This document shows, one piece after another, positions 1 to 9,543 of a DNA stretch of 57,763 nt; within the stretch, counting starts at the first letter, position 1, and the number at the start of each line of letters is the position of its first letter. Origin of the DNA: Polaromonas sp. (GTDB taxonomy: Bacteria > Pseudomonadota > Gammaproteobacteria > Burkholderiales > Burkholderiaceae_C); contig JAKFXR010000049.1 of NCBI GenBank assembly GCA_021731285.1, positions 1-57,763 on the forward strand, read 5' to 3'. Position numbers and translations under genes: made by a program. The notes beneath the pieces are model-generated. The model ran no database searches. It was not told the origin of the DNA and saw nothing but the letters and a program-made list of their open reading frames with translations.

Positions 1-88
1 GGGCGAACCTGGGACACAGCGTGACGCTTAAGGCCTTGTCTCTTCATGAATGAATTCGCCTCTGGCCCTTGTGCGATCTGCCTCCACA

Positions 89-105
89 GCTATCAAAGCA
101 ATAGC
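89..105. repeat. GCTAT...ATAGC short palindrome
   Basis: GCTAT (89-93) and ATAGC (101-105) form a small hairpin just beyond the last gene of the ABC operon. The same arm pair recurs at several other places in the window (11762, 16031, 19036, 42142, 54527). The rest of bases 1-107 shows no gene. Confidence 0.6.
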
Positions 106-107
106 AT

Positions 108-1127
108 CTAGATGCGACCTTCTTCCACCGCATGGCAGGCAATCTTCACGCCCTGAATACTGAGCAGTTGTGGCCGCTCGGCACGGCAGCGGTCATTGAC
201 GTGGGGGCAGCGTGGATGAAAGGTGCAACCCTGCGGAGGATTGAGCGGATTGGGCACCTCGCCCTGCACCGGCGTGCGGGCCTTGCCGGTGTCGTGCATC
301 TTCGGAATCGCGTCCAGCAGCATGCGGGTGTAAGGGTGCCGGGGGCTTGCAAACAGGGTGTGTTTGTCGGCCAGTTCCACCAGCCTGCCAAGGTACATCA
401 CGCCCACCTGATCGCTGACATGGCGCACCACCGCGAGGTTGTGCGAGATGAAGAGGTAGGTCAGGCCGCGCTCGCGCTGCAAGTCCTTCATGATGTTGAG
501 CACCTGGGCCTGCACGCTCACGTCCAGCGCTGAAGTCGGCTCGTCGCACACCAGAAACTCGGGCTCGGTGGCCAGGGCGCGCGCAATTGAAATGCGCTGG
601 CGCTGACCGCCCGAGAACTGGTGCGGGTACTTGGGACCATCCAGCGGCGACAGGCCAACAGACTTGAGCAGTTCCCCGACCCGGGCTTTCAACCCGGCTT
701 CGTCGGTGATCAGGCCGTGCTCTCTGAGCGGTTCACCCACAATATCTTCAACAATCCAGCGCGGGTTCAGGCTCGCATAAGGGTCCTGAAAGATCATCTG
801 TATGCGGCTTCGCAACTGACGCCCCTGCGGCGTCTTGAAGGCTGCATGTGCGTCCTGGCCGTCAAAAGTCAGACCGCCGCGCGTCGGTTCGTACAGGCCC
901 ACCAACAGGCGAGCCACTGTGCTCTTGCCGCAACCAGACTCGCCCACCAGCGCCAGGGTTTTGCCTTTTTCGATTTCGAAGCTGACACCGTCCACCGCCC
1001 TGAGCATCTGGCGCGGCTTGCCCTCGAGCACACGGTTAAGCCACGGCGGAGACACATCAAAGGTCTTGGCCAGGTCGTGTGCCTGGACAAGAGGGCCCCC
1101 CACGCTTGTCTTTTCGTTGGTACTCAT
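108..1127 (-). CDS. Dipeptide/oligopeptide ABC transporter ATP-binding protein (DppF-like)
   Basis: ATP-hydrolysing subunit of a peptide-type ABC importer, working on the cytoplasmic face of the membrane with the DppD-like partner encoded directly upstream. Visible motifs are Walker [10 protein letters not shown] (residues 62-70), signature FSGGQRQR, Walker [11 protein letters not shown] and the switch His in FISHNL. A C-terminal oligopeptide-ABC extension with three Cys (CTFHPRC...C) follows. The 339-aa length is normal for the family. Its ATG overlaps the preceding stop by four bases (ATGA), so translation is probably coupled. It is the last gene of the operon. The ATPase does not reveal the substrate. 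Confidence 0.93.
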   Translation of the reverse strand: MSTNEKTSVGGPLVQAHDLAKTFDVSPPWLNRVLEGKPRQMLRAVDGVSFEIEKGKTLALVGESGCGKSTVARLLVGLYEPTRGGLTFDGQDAHAAFKTPQGRQLRSRIQMIFQDPYASLNPRWIVEDIVGEPLREHGLITDEAGLKARVGELLKSVGLSPLDGPKYPHQFSGGQRQRISIARALATEPEFLVCDEPTSALDVSVQAQVLNIMKDLQRERGLTYLFISHNLAVVRHVSDQVGVMYLGRLVELADKHTLFASPRHPYTRMLLDAIPKMHDTGKARTPVQGEVPNPLNPPQGCTFHPRCPHVNDRCRAERPQLLSIQGVKIACHAVEEGRI

Positions 1128-2101
1128 GCGGGTACCTTCACTGGCACGTCATGCAGCCAGCAGGCCGCGCGGGTTGCGCCGGCAGCCAGCAGGCCTGGCC
1201 TTTCCTGGGTGCAGCGCTCAAACACCCTGGGGCAGCGCGGGTTGAAAGCACATCCTTGCGGAATGGCGTTCAGGCGCGGCATGGCACCGTCGATCTGGTT
1301 GAGCTTGTCGCGGTCCAGCGTGATGTCGGGTATCGCCGCCATCAGGCCTTCGGTGTAGGGGTGAGCCGGATGATTGATCACCTCGTGCACAGGGCCGATT
1401 TCGGCAATGCGCCCGGCATACATCACCGCGACGCGGTCGCAGGTTTCGGCAATCACGCCCATGTCGTGGGTGATCAGCATGACGGCAGCGCCGCGCTTTT
1501 TGCAGATGCTTTTCAGCAGGGTGATGATTTGCGCCTGAATGGAAACATCCAGCGCAGTGGTCGGCTCGTCGGCAACAATCAGTTTGGGTTCAGCAGCCAG
1601 TGCCAGGGCAATCACCACACGCTGGCGCATGCCGCCCGAAAACTGGTGCGGGTAGTGCTCGATGCGCTGCTCTGCAGCCGGAATGCCGGTGTCCTGCAGC
1701 AGGGAAATGGCACGCTGGCGCGCCTCGGCGTTGCTGACCGGCAAATGGGCCTGAATGGTTTCCGTCAGTTGCCGTCCCACGGTGTACAGCGGGTTCAGCG
1801 AGGTCAGGGGGTCCTGGAAAATCGCGCCTATCTTGCGGCCGCGAATGTGGCGCATGGCGTCGTAGGGCAAATTGTCAATGCGCTGACCTTCGAGCAGTAT
1901 CTGCCCGCTGCCAATGCGTCCCGGCGGCTCAAGCAGGCCAATGATCGCGGCGCCTGTCAGCGACTTGCCCGCGCCCGACTCGCCCACGACTCCCAGAATT
2001 TCGCCCGGTGCAATTTCAAATGAAATGTCATCGAGCGCGCGTAGCGTACCGCGCCGGCCCGGAAACTCGACGATCAGGTTTTTGACTTGTAAAAGGCTCA
2101 T
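1124..2101 (-). CDS. Dipeptide/oligopeptide ABC transporter ATP-binding protein (DppD-like)
   Basis: Second ATPase of the importer, expected to pair as a heterodimer with the DppF-like protein. Walker A GESGAGKS lies at residues 40-47, followed by signature FSGGMRQR, Walker [11 protein letters not shown] and switch His in LITHDMG. The C-terminal part carries the oligopeptide-ABC tail with the Cys pattern CAFNPRC...C. It has 325 aa, as usual. The gene starts 7 bases after the stop of the DppC-like permease and runs into dppF with an ATGA overlap. The order permease-ATPase-ATPase is the standard dpp/opp layout. Confidence 0.93.
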   Translation of the reverse strand: MSLLQVKNLIVEFPGRRGTLRALDDISFEIAPGEILGVVGESGAGKSLTGAAIIGLLEPPGRIGSGQILLEGQRIDNLPYDAMRHIRGRKIGAIFQDPLTSLNPLYTVGRQLTETIQAHLPVSNAEARQRAISLLQDTGIPAAEQRIEHYPHQFSGGMRQRVVIALALAAEPKLIVADEPTTALDVSIQAQIITLLKSICKKRGAAVMLITHDMGVIAETCDRVAVMYAGRIAEIGPVHEVINHPAHPYTEGLMAAIPDITLDRDKLNQIDGAMPRLNAIPQGCAFNPRCPRVFERCTQERPGLLAAGATRAACWLHDVPVKVPA

Positions 2102-2108
2102 TGAATAT

Positions 2109-3023
2109 TCATCTCAAACGCGGATTGAGTGCGTCGCGCAGCCAGTCGCCCAGCAAATTGACGCTCAGTGAAATGGTCACCAGCATCACGCCGGGAAACA
2201 CGGTGATCCACCACTCCCCTGAAAACAGGTAGTCGTTGCCGATGCGGATCAAGGTACCCAGCGAAGGCGAGGTAGGCGGCGCGCCTACACCCAGAAAGGA
2301 CAGCGTGGCCTCGGTGATGATGGCGGTTGCGACCTGGATGGTGGCCAGCACCAGCACCGGTCCCATGACATTGGGCAACACGTGACGGCGCATGATGCGC
2401 ATGGGCGTCACGCCCGTCACCCGCGCAGCCTGCACATACTCCTTGTTGCGCTCGACCAGGGTGGAGCCGCGCACGGTGCGCGCATATTGCACCCAGCCAG
2501 TCAGCGTGATGGAAACGATCAGCACCGCCAGCGCCAGCGAATCCTGCGCATTGGGAAACAGCGCCCGTCCCACGCCCGCGATCAGCAAGGCCACGAGGAT
2601 GGCAGGAAATGACAGCATGACGTCACACAGACGCATCAGGGCGGCATCAATCCAGCCGCCATAAAAACCAGCCAGCAGGCCCAGACCGACGCCCAGCACC
2701 ACCGACAGCATCACCGAGGCAAAACCCACGGCAAGTGAAATCCGCGCCCCATACATCAGGGCCGACAGGATGTCGCGCCCCTGATCGTCTGTTCCCAGCA
2801 GGTATTTGGTCGAACCCTCGGCGGCCCAGGCAGGCGGCAGGCGCGCGTCGCTGAGCTCCAGCGTGGTCAGATCAAAAGGGTTATGCGGCGCGACGAAACC
2901 GGCGAAGACCGAACAAAAAATGCAGATCAGGGCAACGATGGCCGCAGCCATCGCCACCGGAGAGGAGCGAAAGCTGTAGCCGACGTCGCTGTCCCACAAG
3001 CGGGCAAGCGCACTGTTCATCAA
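2109..3023 (-). CDS. Peptide ABC transporter permease (DppC-like)
   Basis: Inner-membrane permease subunit. The 304-aa protein has an N-terminal cytoplasmic segment and a first membrane helix near residues 24-48. The binding-protein-dependent transport domain then spans several hydrophobic segments. The EAA-type loop is visible around AARVTGVTPMRIMRRHVLPN, which contacts the ATPases. It begins 6 bases after the stop of the substrate-binding protein gene, and the DppD-like ATPase follows after 7 bases. It should dimerise with the DppB-like permease, which is separated from it by the hydrolase and the binding protein. Confidence 0.92.
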   Translation of the reverse strand: MMNSALARLWDSDVGYSFRSSPVAMAAAIVALICIFCSVFAGFVAPHNPFDLTTLELSDARLPPAWAAEGSTKYLLGTDDQGRDILSALMYGARISLAVGFASVMLSVVLGVGLGLLAGFYGGWIDAALMRLCDVMLSFPAILVALLIAGVGRALFPNAQDSLALAVLIVSITLTGWVQYARTVRGSTLVERNKEYVQAARVTGVTPMRIMRRHVLPNVMGPVLVLATIQVATAIITEATLSFLGVGAPPTSPSLGTLIRIGNDYLFSGEWWITVFPGVMLVTISLSVNLLGDWLRDALNPRLR

Positions 3024-3029
3024 ACCCTC

Positions 3030-4613
3030 TTACTTGCTGAGCTTGACGAACTTCCAGGGCATGCCGTTGTCCGGCCACTGAACCAGCTCAACGCTCTTCT
3101 GGGTGCCCCAGTTGATGGCCTGCTGATGCAGCGGCAGATGGCCCACGTCGTCCTGATGGATCTTGAGTGCCTCACGGATCATGTCGGTGCGTTTCTTGTC
3201 GTCGGTCTCCGAGGCCACCAGGTTGGTCAGCTCGTCGACGCGGGCATTGCTGTAGGCGCCCAGATTGAACTGACCGCGCCCGCCATCACCCGGCGTGGAC
3301 ATGATGGGGTAGAGCACGTTGTGCGCGTCCACCGTGCTGGCGGTCCAGCCCAGCATGTAGAAGCTGGTGTTGCGGCTGAGGATTTTCGGGAAGTAGGTGC
3401 CCTTGGTCTCGGCTTCGAGGTTGATCTTGACACCTATGCGTGACAGGTTGGCAGCCACCGCCTGGCAAATTTCGCCGTCATTGACATAACGGTCGTTCGG
3501 GCAATTCATCTTCAGTTCAAATCCGGCGCCGTAACCGGCATCGGCCATGAGCTTTTTGGCGGCCTCCACGTCGTAGGGAAGGCGTTTGGACAGGTCAGGC
3601 GCAAAGCCTTTGACCTGCTCGGGGAACAGGATCGCCTGGGGCGTTGCTGCGCCGCGCATCACACGGCTCTTGATGCCTTCGATGTCGATGGCCTGGTAGA
3701 AGGCCTGACGGACACGCTTGTCCTTGAAGGGATTTTTACCTTTGACGCTGGAGTAGAGCAGCTCGTCGCGCTTCTGGTCCATGCCAAGGAAGATCACACG
3801 CAACTCGGGACCTTGCAAAACCTTGAGCTTGGCGTTGCTCTGGATGCGGGCCACGTCCTGCACCGGCACCGGCTCCATGACGTCGATTTCTCCCGACAGC
3901 AAGGCTGCAACCCGGGTGCTGTCGTTGCCAATCACATTGAAGATGACTTCGTCGACGTTGCCGTCGATCTTGCCCCAGTAGTTGCCGTTGCGCGTGAAGG
4001 TGGTGCGCACGCCAGGCTGGCGCTCCCGCACCCGGTACGGACCGGTTCCATTGGCGCGGAAGGACGCGGCGTTTTCGATGCCCTTGCGACGGTCCACCGG
4101 TCTGAGGGCCTGGTTGGTCTCGCACCACTTCTTGCTCATCATCATCCACTGCGTGAACAACTCGGGCAGGATGGGGAAAGGGTTGTTGAGCACAAAGTCG
4201 ATGGTGTGGTCATCGATTTTTTTGATTTCCTTGATCTGGCCGACATAACTCTTCATGTCAGAGCCTTCGCCTTTGGCACGCTCATAGCTGAAGATCACGT
4301 CGTCTGCACCAAACGGCGTGCCGTCGTGAAACTGCACGCCCTTGCGCAGGTTAAAGCGCCACACCGTCGGAGAGGTCTGCTTCCAGTCGGTCGCCAGAGA
4401 TGGTGCGAGCTTGTAGTTGCGATCACGCGTGACCAGAGGTTCGTACACATTGCCCACCACGGTCAGTTGCAGCGACTCGTTGAGCGAATGCGGGTCCATG
4501 GCGAGTGCATCTCCCTGATTTCCCACTCGCAGGGTGACCGCCGACGCTACAAAACTTGTAGCGGTTACAACAACACCCATGAGGGCTACGGCTGTTTTTT
4601 TGCTGAAGTTCAT
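3030..4613 (-). CDS. Peptide ABC transporter substrate-binding protein (DppA-like, SBP family 5)
   Basis: Periplasmic binding protein of the importer. The N-terminus is a Sec signal peptide (cleavage expected after TSFVASA at about residue 25). The mature part shows SBP-family-5 features: LRKGVQFHDGTPFGADDV, the YEPLV region and a C-terminal HLPLHQQ. At 527 aa the length is typical. It resembles the second binding protein at 6989-8569 throughout (for example FHDG, GTGP, NRYxND and HLPLH blocks), so the two are paralogues. It sits between the M20 hydrolase and the DppC-like permease. Ligand unknown: di/oligopeptides, or the amide cleaved by the hydrolase. Confidence 0.92.
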   Translation of the reverse strand: MNFSKKTAVALMGVVVTATSFVASAVTLRVGNQGDALAMDPHSLNESLQLTVVGNVYEPLVTRDRNYKLAPSLATDWKQTSPTVWRFNLRKGVQFHDGTPFGADDVIFSYERAKGEGSDMKSYVGQIKEIKKIDDHTIDFVLNNPFPILPELFTQWMMMSKKWCETNQALRPVDRRKGIENAASFRANGTGPYRVRERQPGVRTTFTRNGNYWGKIDGNVDEVIFNVIGNDSTRVAALLSGEIDVMEPVPVQDVARIQSNAKLKVLQGPELRVIFLGMDQKRDELLYSSVKGKNPFKDKRVRQAFYQAIDIEGIKSRVMRGAATPQAILFPEQVKGFAPDLSKRLPYDVEAAKKLMADAGYGAGFELKMNCPNDRYVNDGEICQAVAANLSRIGVKINLEAETKGTYFPKILSRNTSFYMLGWTASTVDAHNVLYPIMSTPGDGGRGQFNLGAYSNARVDELTNLVASETDDKKRTDMIREALKIHQDDVGHLPLHQQAINWGTQKSVELVQWPDNGMPWKFVKLSK

Positions 4614-4646
4614 GAAATTCTCCGGTTGATGGAAAGAAAGCTCTTG

Positions 4647-5879
4647 TTACGCAGATAAAGGCATGGATTGCTCAACCAGACCCGCATGCAAAGCGGCGCC
4701 CAGCGGAAGAATATCGTCGTTGAAGTCGTAGCGGCTGTTGTGCAGAAAGCAGCTCCCGACGCCGTTGTCAGCACCCTGACCGATGCGCATATAGGCGCCT
4801 GGCTTGACCTGCAGCATGAAGGAGAAGTCTTCTGCGCCCATGCTGGGTTCCATATCGCGCTCCACATGCTCGGCGCCGACCAGCGCCTCGGCCACACGGG
4901 TGGCAAACCGGGTCTCATCCAAAGAATTGATGGTGGCCGGGTAGATCCGTTCGTAGCGCACCGTGGCCGTCGCGCCAAAGCCCAGCGCCACAGCGCTGCA
5001 CAACTCCCCCAGACGGCGTTCAATCATGTCCTGCACATCGGGGCTGAAGGTACGCACCGTGCCGACCAGGGTGGCTTTGCCGGGCACCACACTCATGGCA
5101 CCCAGGTCGCCGGCGTGCATGGCGCACAGGCTGACGACAGCACTGTCCACCGGTTTGACATTGCGTGAGGTGATGCTTTGCACCGCAGTGATGATGTGCG
5201 CCGCCACCAGAATCGGGTCGACCGTCATGTAGGCATGGGCGCCGTGGCCGCCGCGTCCGGTGATGTCGATGGTGATGCGGTCTGCGGCCGCCATCATCGG
5301 CCCGGCCTTGATGCCGACCGTACCGGGCTTCATCGCGGGCCAGTTGTGCATGCCGTAGACCGCCTGCACCGGAAACCGGTCAAACAGGCCTTCTTCGATC
5401 ATCAGGCGGGCGCCGGCAAAACCTTCTTCGCCCGGCTGAAAAATCAGGATGGCGGTGCCGTCAAAGTTGCGGGTGGCCGCAAGGTAGCGCGCAGCACCCA
5501 CCAGCATGGTGGTGTGGCCGTCGTGACCGCAGCCGTGCATCAGGCCGGAGCGGGTGGATTTCCAGGCAAACTCGTTGTTCTCTGTCATGGGCAGGGCGTC
5601 CATCTCTGCCCTCAGACCGGTCATCCTGCCGCTGCCGCTGCGCTGCCCGCGGATGACGGCCACCAGACCGGTCTTGCCGATGCCCGTGTGTATTTCGTCA
5701 ACACCAGCATGTTCCAGCGCTTCCTTGACCCTGGCGGCGGTGTACACCTCTTCAAAACCGAGCTCGGGGTGGGCATGCAGATCACGCCTGAAAGCAGTCA
5801 ACTCAGGGTGAAACTCGTTGATGCTTGCAAAGACCCTTCCGTTGGCCCTGAGCACAGGTAGTGGGCGCGGGGCCAGCAT
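4647..5879 (-). CDS. M20-family amidohydrolase (hippurate hydrolase/N-acyl-amino-acid amidohydrolase-like)
   Basis: Cytosolic metal-dependent amidase that would cleave N-acylated amino acids, peptides or similar amides. Motifs include RRDLHAHPELGFEE near the N-terminus, the metal-binding HGCGHDGHT and the QPGEEGFAGA block with the catalytic Glu. An insert dimerisation domain (GRGGHGAHA) and a C-terminal MGAEDFSFM with a metal ligand follow. The 410-aa length is usual. The ATG overlaps the dppB-like stop (TGATG), and the binding-protein gene follows 33 bases later. The hydrolase is therefore embedded in the transporter operon, which suggests the imported compound is hydrolysed by it. Confidence 0.92.
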   Translation of the reverse strand: MLAPRPLPVLRANGRVFASINEFHPELTAFRRDLHAHPELGFEEVYTAARVKEALEHAGVDEIHTGIGKTGLVAVIRGQRSGSGRMTGLRAEMDALPMTENNEFAWKSTRSGLMHGCGHDGHTTMLVGAARYLAATRNFDGTAILIFQPGEEGFAGARLMIEEGLFDRFPVQAVYGMHNWPAMKPGTVGIKAGPMMAAADRITIDITGRGGHGAHAYMTVDPILVAAHIITAVQSITSRNVKPVDSAVVSLCAMHAGDLGAMSVVPGKATLVGTVRTFSPDVQDMIERRLGELCSAVALGFGATATVRYERIYPATINSLDETRFATRVAEALVGAEHVERDMEPSMGAEDFSFMLQVKPGAYMRIGQGADNGVGSCFLHNSRYDFNDDILPLGAALHAGLVEQSMPLSA

Positions 5880-6859
5880 CAGTGGCCCCCTGCGTTGCTG
5901 ACGCGCAGGCGCGGGTCAACCACAAAATAAAGCAGATCAACCACGAGGTTGATCACCACAAAGATCAGCGCAATCAGGCACAGGTAGGCCGCCATCACCG
6001 GAATGTCGGCAAAGGTCACGGCCTGAATGAAGAGCAAGCCCATACCGGGCCACTGGAAGACGGTTTCGGTGATGATGGCAAAAGCAATCAGGCCCCCCAG
6101 TTGCAGGCCGGTGATGGTCATCACTGGCACCAGCGTGTTTTTCAGTGCATGTCCGAAATGGATGGCGCGGTTGGACAAACCACGTGCGCGGGCAAATTTG
6201 ATGTAGTCGGTGCGCAGCACTTCCAGCATTTCCGCCCGGACCAGCCGCATGATGAGGGTGAGCTGGAAGATGGCCAGTGTCACCGCCGGCAACACAATGT
6301 GGTGCCAGCCTTTGGCCGTCAGCAGCCCGCTGCTCCACCAGCCCATCTGCACCACCTCACCCCGCCCGAAGCTCGGAAACCATCCCAGGCCCACCGAGAA
6401 AAACAGAATCAGCAAAATGCCGATCAGGAAAGTCGGCAGCGACACACCCAGAAGGGAAAGCGTCATGAACACCTGGCTGGTGAAGCTGCCGCGGCGCAAG
6501 GCAGCGTACACACCCATGGGCACGCCAATCAGCAACGCCATCAGCGCGGCGACCAGCGCCAGCTCGAGCGTCGCCGGAAAGCGCTCTGCAATCAGGCGGG
6601 AAACCTTTGCGCCCTGCCGCAGGCTCAAACCGAATTCACCCTGCACGGCGTTCACCAGAAAGTGCCCAAACTGGACAATAAAAGGCTGATCCAGCCCCAG
6701 ATCGGCGCGCAGTTCCTTGATCTGGTCAGGCGTGGCGTCCTGCCCCAGCAGGAACACCACCGGATCACCGACATACTGAAACAGCATGAAGGCCAGAAAA
6801 GCCACGGTGACCATGACGATCACAGCTTGCAGCAAACGGCGGAGAATAAATGCGAACAT
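5879..6859 (-). CDS. Peptide ABC transporter permease (DppB-like)
   Basis: Inner-membrane permease with the N-terminal TM helix typical of DppB/OppB (FILRRLLQAVIVMVTVAFLA). The periplasmic segment with the family motif LGLDQPFIVQFGHFL and the transport domain with further TM helices follow. The EAA loop is near FARARGLSNRAIHFGHALKN. It has 326 aa. It is the first gene of the core importer operon. About 130 bases and a strong terminator separate it from the upstream binding-protein gene, so it either has its own promoter in 6860-6950 or depends on read-through. Confidence 0.92.
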   Translation of the reverse strand: MFAFILRRLLQAVIVMVTVAFLAFMLFQYVGDPVVFLLGQDATPDQIKELRADLGLDQPFIVQFGHFLVNAVQGEFGLSLRQGAKVSRLIAERFPATLELALVAALMALLIGVPMGVYAALRRGSFTSQVFMTLSLLGVSLPTFLIGILLILFFSVGLGWFPSFGRGEVVQMGWWSSGLLTAKGWHHIVLPAVTLAIFQLTLIMRLVRAEMLEVLRTDYIKFARARGLSNRAIHFGHALKNTLVPVMTITGLQLGGLIAFAIITETVFQWPGMGLLFIQAVTFADIPVMAAYLCLIALIFVVINLVVDLLYFVVDPRLRVSNAGGH

Positions 6860-6950
6860 CGAGTGGGGGATGGTGAGCGAGGCCCATGCTAGCAGAGCAA
6901 GCCCTGTGCCGATATCGGGATTTCCTTTAGGTTTAAAGAATTTCCCGACA

Positions 6951-6983
6951 AAAAAAGCGGGGCTGTCAAGGCCCCGCTTTTTT
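6951..6983 (-). terminator. Intrinsic terminator after the second substrate-binding protein
   Basis: Perfect 13-bp inverted repeat: AAAAAAGCGGGGC (6951-6963) and GCCCCGCTTTTTT (6971-6983) around a 7-nt loop. Read on the minus strand it is a GC-rich hairpin followed by seven T, six bases beyond the stop at 6989. The A/T flanks make it potentially bidirectional. Confidence 0.9.
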
Positions 6984-6988
6984 GTGCG

Positions 6989-8569
6989 TCAGTTGACCTT
7001 CACCACGCGCATGTCCACGCGGTTGTCAGCGCGGTGGACCACCTCCACGCCTTTCTTCATCGCCCAGGGGATGACCTGGTTATGCAGTGGCAGGTGGGAG
7101 ACCGTGTCGTTGCTCAACTGCAAACCTTCCGTCAGCAGGCGGTTACGCACCTGCTGGTCAGTTTCGCTTTTGATGCGGTCCACCACATAGTCCATGCGCT
7201 CGTTTTTGTAGCGACCCAGGTTGTAGTTGCCGTCGCCACCCGCGCCCACGCTGCGGGTGAGCGACTGCAGGCTGTACAGCGCGTCAAAGGTCGGCACGCC
7301 CCAGCCCAGCATGTAGATGCTGGCTTCGTAGCGCTGGATCATCGGGAAATAGGTCACCAACGGCAGCGTGCGCAGCTTGGCCTTGATGCCGATGCGGGCC
7401 CACATGGCAGTGACCGCCTGGCAGATTTCCTCGTCGTTGATGTAACGGTTGTTGGGGCAGGCAAAATCAACCTCAAAGCCGTTGGGATAACCCGCCTCGG
7501 CCAGCAGCTTCCTCGAGGTGTCCGGGCTATAAGGCAGGCGCTGATGCACCTTCTCCGTCCAGCCTGCAACCTGAGGCGCCACGATGGTCCCGGTCGCCTG
7601 TCCCAGACCGCGCAGAATGCTCTTGACGATGGCATCCGAATCAATCGCCTGATAAAGCGCCTTGCGCACGCGCAGGTCCTTGAGCGGGTTTTTGCCTTTG
7701 ACATCGGAGCCTGGCAGCTCGTCGCGGAGCTGGTCCATGCCGAAGAAAATGGTGCGATTCTCCACGCCGTCGACCACCTTGAGCGTGGGACTGTTGCGCA
7801 GGCGGGTCAGGTCTTGCGGAGACGGGTCCAGCACCATGTCCAGTTCACCCGAAAGCAGCGCCGCAATGCGGGTTGCATCGGACTTGATGGGCGTGTAGAT
7901 GATTTCGGTGACATTGCCTTCCATCGTGCCCCACCAGGCCGGGTTTTTGGCAAACACCATGCGCTGGTCAGGCACCCACTGCCTGAGGGTGAAAGGCCCG
8001 GTCCCGTTGGCATTGCGGTGGGCAAAGTTTTCGTCCTTGTTGCGAATGTCCTTGGGTTCTACCGAATTGTTCTTTTCGGCCCAGGCCTTGTTCATCATGC
8101 GCAGCTCAGTCATCTGCCGCAGCAGCACCGGGTTGGGCGCTTTGAGAATGACGTCAATGGTCGAGTCATCCACCTTCACGATCCGGTCAATGCCCTGAAC
8201 ATAAGGCGTGAAGTTGGAGCTTTTGGACATGGCCCGGCTCAGCGAAAACACCGCATCGTCCGCAGTAAAGGGCGCACCGTCATGGAACTTCACGCCTTTG
8301 CGCAGCGAAAACCGCATCTGTGTGGGGCTCACCTCACGCCAGCTCGTCGCCAGCATGGGGTCGACCTGGAAGGTTTTGCTGTTGTAGTACACCAATGCCT
8401 CGTAGACGTTGGCGTGAAGCCCGTTCTGCAGGGCATTGTTCTGTGAGTGGATGTCCCAGGTCGAGATTTCGCCCTGGCTTGCCCATTTGAAAGGCTTGGC
8501 CTGCACCATGGGCGACATCGCCAGCACGGCCAGCACAGTTGCAGACAACATGACACGTTTGATCTTCAT
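6989..8569 (-). CDS. Peptide ABC transporter substrate-binding protein, second paralogue
   Basis: Periplasmic SBP-family-5 protein of 526 aa. I place the start at the ATG at 8569 because it opens a clean Sec signal peptide (MKIKRVMLSATVLAVLAM...VQA). The 33 upstream residues of the longer frame look non-coding. Family blocks include LRKGVKFHDGAPFTADDA, NANGTGPF, NRYINDEEICQAV and HLPLHNQ. It is clearly paralogous to the binding protein at 3030-4613. A strong terminator separates it from dppB, so most transcripts should stop after it. A two-receptor, one-transporter arrangement is likely. Confidence 0.9.
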   Translation of the reverse strand: MKIKRVMLSATVLAVLAMSPMVQAKPFKWASQGEISTWDIHSQNNALQNGLHANVYEALVYYNSKTFQVDPMLATSWREVSPTQMRFSLRKGVKFHDGAPFTADDAVFSLSRAMSKSSNFTPYVQGIDRIVKVDDSTIDVILKAPNPVLLRQMTELRMMNKAWAEKNNSVEPKDIRNKDENFAHRNANGTGPFTLRQWVPDQRMVFAKNPAWWGTMEGNVTEIIYTPIKSDATRIAALLSGELDMVLDPSPQDLTRLRNSPTLKVVDGVENRTIFFGMDQLRDELPGSDVKGKNPLKDLRVRKALYQAIDSDAIVKSILRGLGQATGTIVAPQVAGWTEKVHQRLPYSPDTSRKLLAEAGYPNGFEVDFACPNNRYINDEEICQAVTAMWARIGIKAKLRTLPLVTYFPMIQRYEASIYMLGWGVPTFDALYSLQSLTRSVGAGGDGNYNLGRYKNERMDYVVDRIKSETDQQVRNRLLTEGLQLSNDTVSHLPLHNQVIPWAMKKGVEVVHRADNRVDMRVVKVN

Positions 8570-8678
8570 GGAGGACCCCTTCGATTGAAAATTGCCTACT
8601 ATGAAGCAAGAATCGTGACTCCACCAACGGGCTTTCCCGAAGGGGGTTCCCAAGGCGACAGCCCGCAAGGGGCCGGGG

Positions 8679-9449
8679 CTACTTCATACCCGCCGCGCGA
8701 CCGAGCGTGACAGGGCCATACCAGGCCTGGGTGCTGGAGCGCGTGTTGTCGCTGTCCGTCATGATGCCAATTCCGACCAACGCACCCGGGGCTTCACCAA
8801 ATGCTTTTTCGTAATCAGCGCGGATGTTGCGCTCGTAATCCACCCATTGGTGCAGCTTGCCGGCACCGGACTCGACCACCAGCTTGCGAATGCGGTCGGT
8901 TCTGGGATTGATGATCACCGTGCCAGGCGCGCGCGTGTTGCACCAGACGTACATCAGCGTGGCGTAGGGCATGGGCTCGCCCGTCAGTGCATTGGCCAGC
9001 TCGGACAGCATGGCGTTTTTTCCGGAAAACTTGCTGCGGTCACCCTCAAAGGCCAGAACAATGCGCACCGGGGAATCATCGGCCTCGCGTACGGCCATAT
9101 CAGCCTGCGCCATCAGATCCGGCACTCGCCATGAAAAACGGACGCTTCCCAATTCGGCAGGTTCAATGCGCAAGGCACGTCTCATCATGCTGGCCGACGC
9201 ATGCGAGCTCACGGCCATGGCATCGCGGCCATCCTTGCGCACATAGTTGAATTTTGTGGCTTGTTTGCCAGGAAGTTTGTAATGCTGCCAGGCAGGAGCA
9301 GCAAGGCTGCCGCCAGATGCAACTGTCCACGGCGTGGAGCCCAGCGTTGCTTCGCTCACCGGCCCTTCAGTGGACGGCGTCAGGGACGAGCAAGCAGCCA
9401 GTTGCAACAACACCAACAAGGCCAAAACTTTGGTCACCAGGGAAAGCAT
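8679..9449 (-). CDS. DUF3047 domain lipoprotein
   Basis: Uncharacterised protein of the DUF3047 family, 256 aa from the ATG at 9449. That start gives a lipoprotein signal with lipobox LAAC (MLSLVTKVLALLVLLQLAACSS). The longer frame starting at 9509 would run through the porin terminator and is rejected. Family-typical blocks are RFSWRVPDLM, YVWCNTRAPGT, RTDRIRKLVVESG and GIGIMTDSDNT. The protein is expected to be membrane-anchored facing the periplasm. Its function is unknown. It lies downstream of the porin and its terminator, and 110 bases before the second binding-protein gene. Confidence 0.88.
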   Translation of the reverse strand: MLSLVTKVLALLVLLQLAACSSLTPSTEGPVSEATLGSTPWTVASGGSLAAPAWQHYKLPGKQATKFNYVRKDGRDAMAVSSHASASMMRRALRIEPAELGSVRFSWRVPDLMAQADMAVREADDSPVRIVLAFEGDRSKFSGKNAMLSELANALTGEPMPYATLMYVWCNTRAPGTVIINPRTDRIRKLVVESGAGKLHQWVDYERNIRADYEKAFGEAPGALVGIGIMTDSDNTRSSTQAWYGPVTLGRAAGMK

Positions 9450-9473
9450 GCCGATTTTTATCCTTTCACAAAT

Positions 9474-9504
9474 AAAAAAGCCCCGCTGCGAGCAGCGGGG
9501 CTTT
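9474..9504 (-). terminator. Intrinsic terminator of the porin gene
   Basis: AAAGCCCCGCTGC (9477-9489) pairs perfectly with GCAGCGGGGCTTT (9492-9504). On the minus strand the hairpin is followed by a TTTTTTATT tract. It lies 40 bases after the porin stop and ends just before the start region of the DUF3047 gene. Confidence 0.9.
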
Positions 9505-9543
9505 ATCAACCAATTTCAAGACTGGACAAGCCAGCCATCGAAA

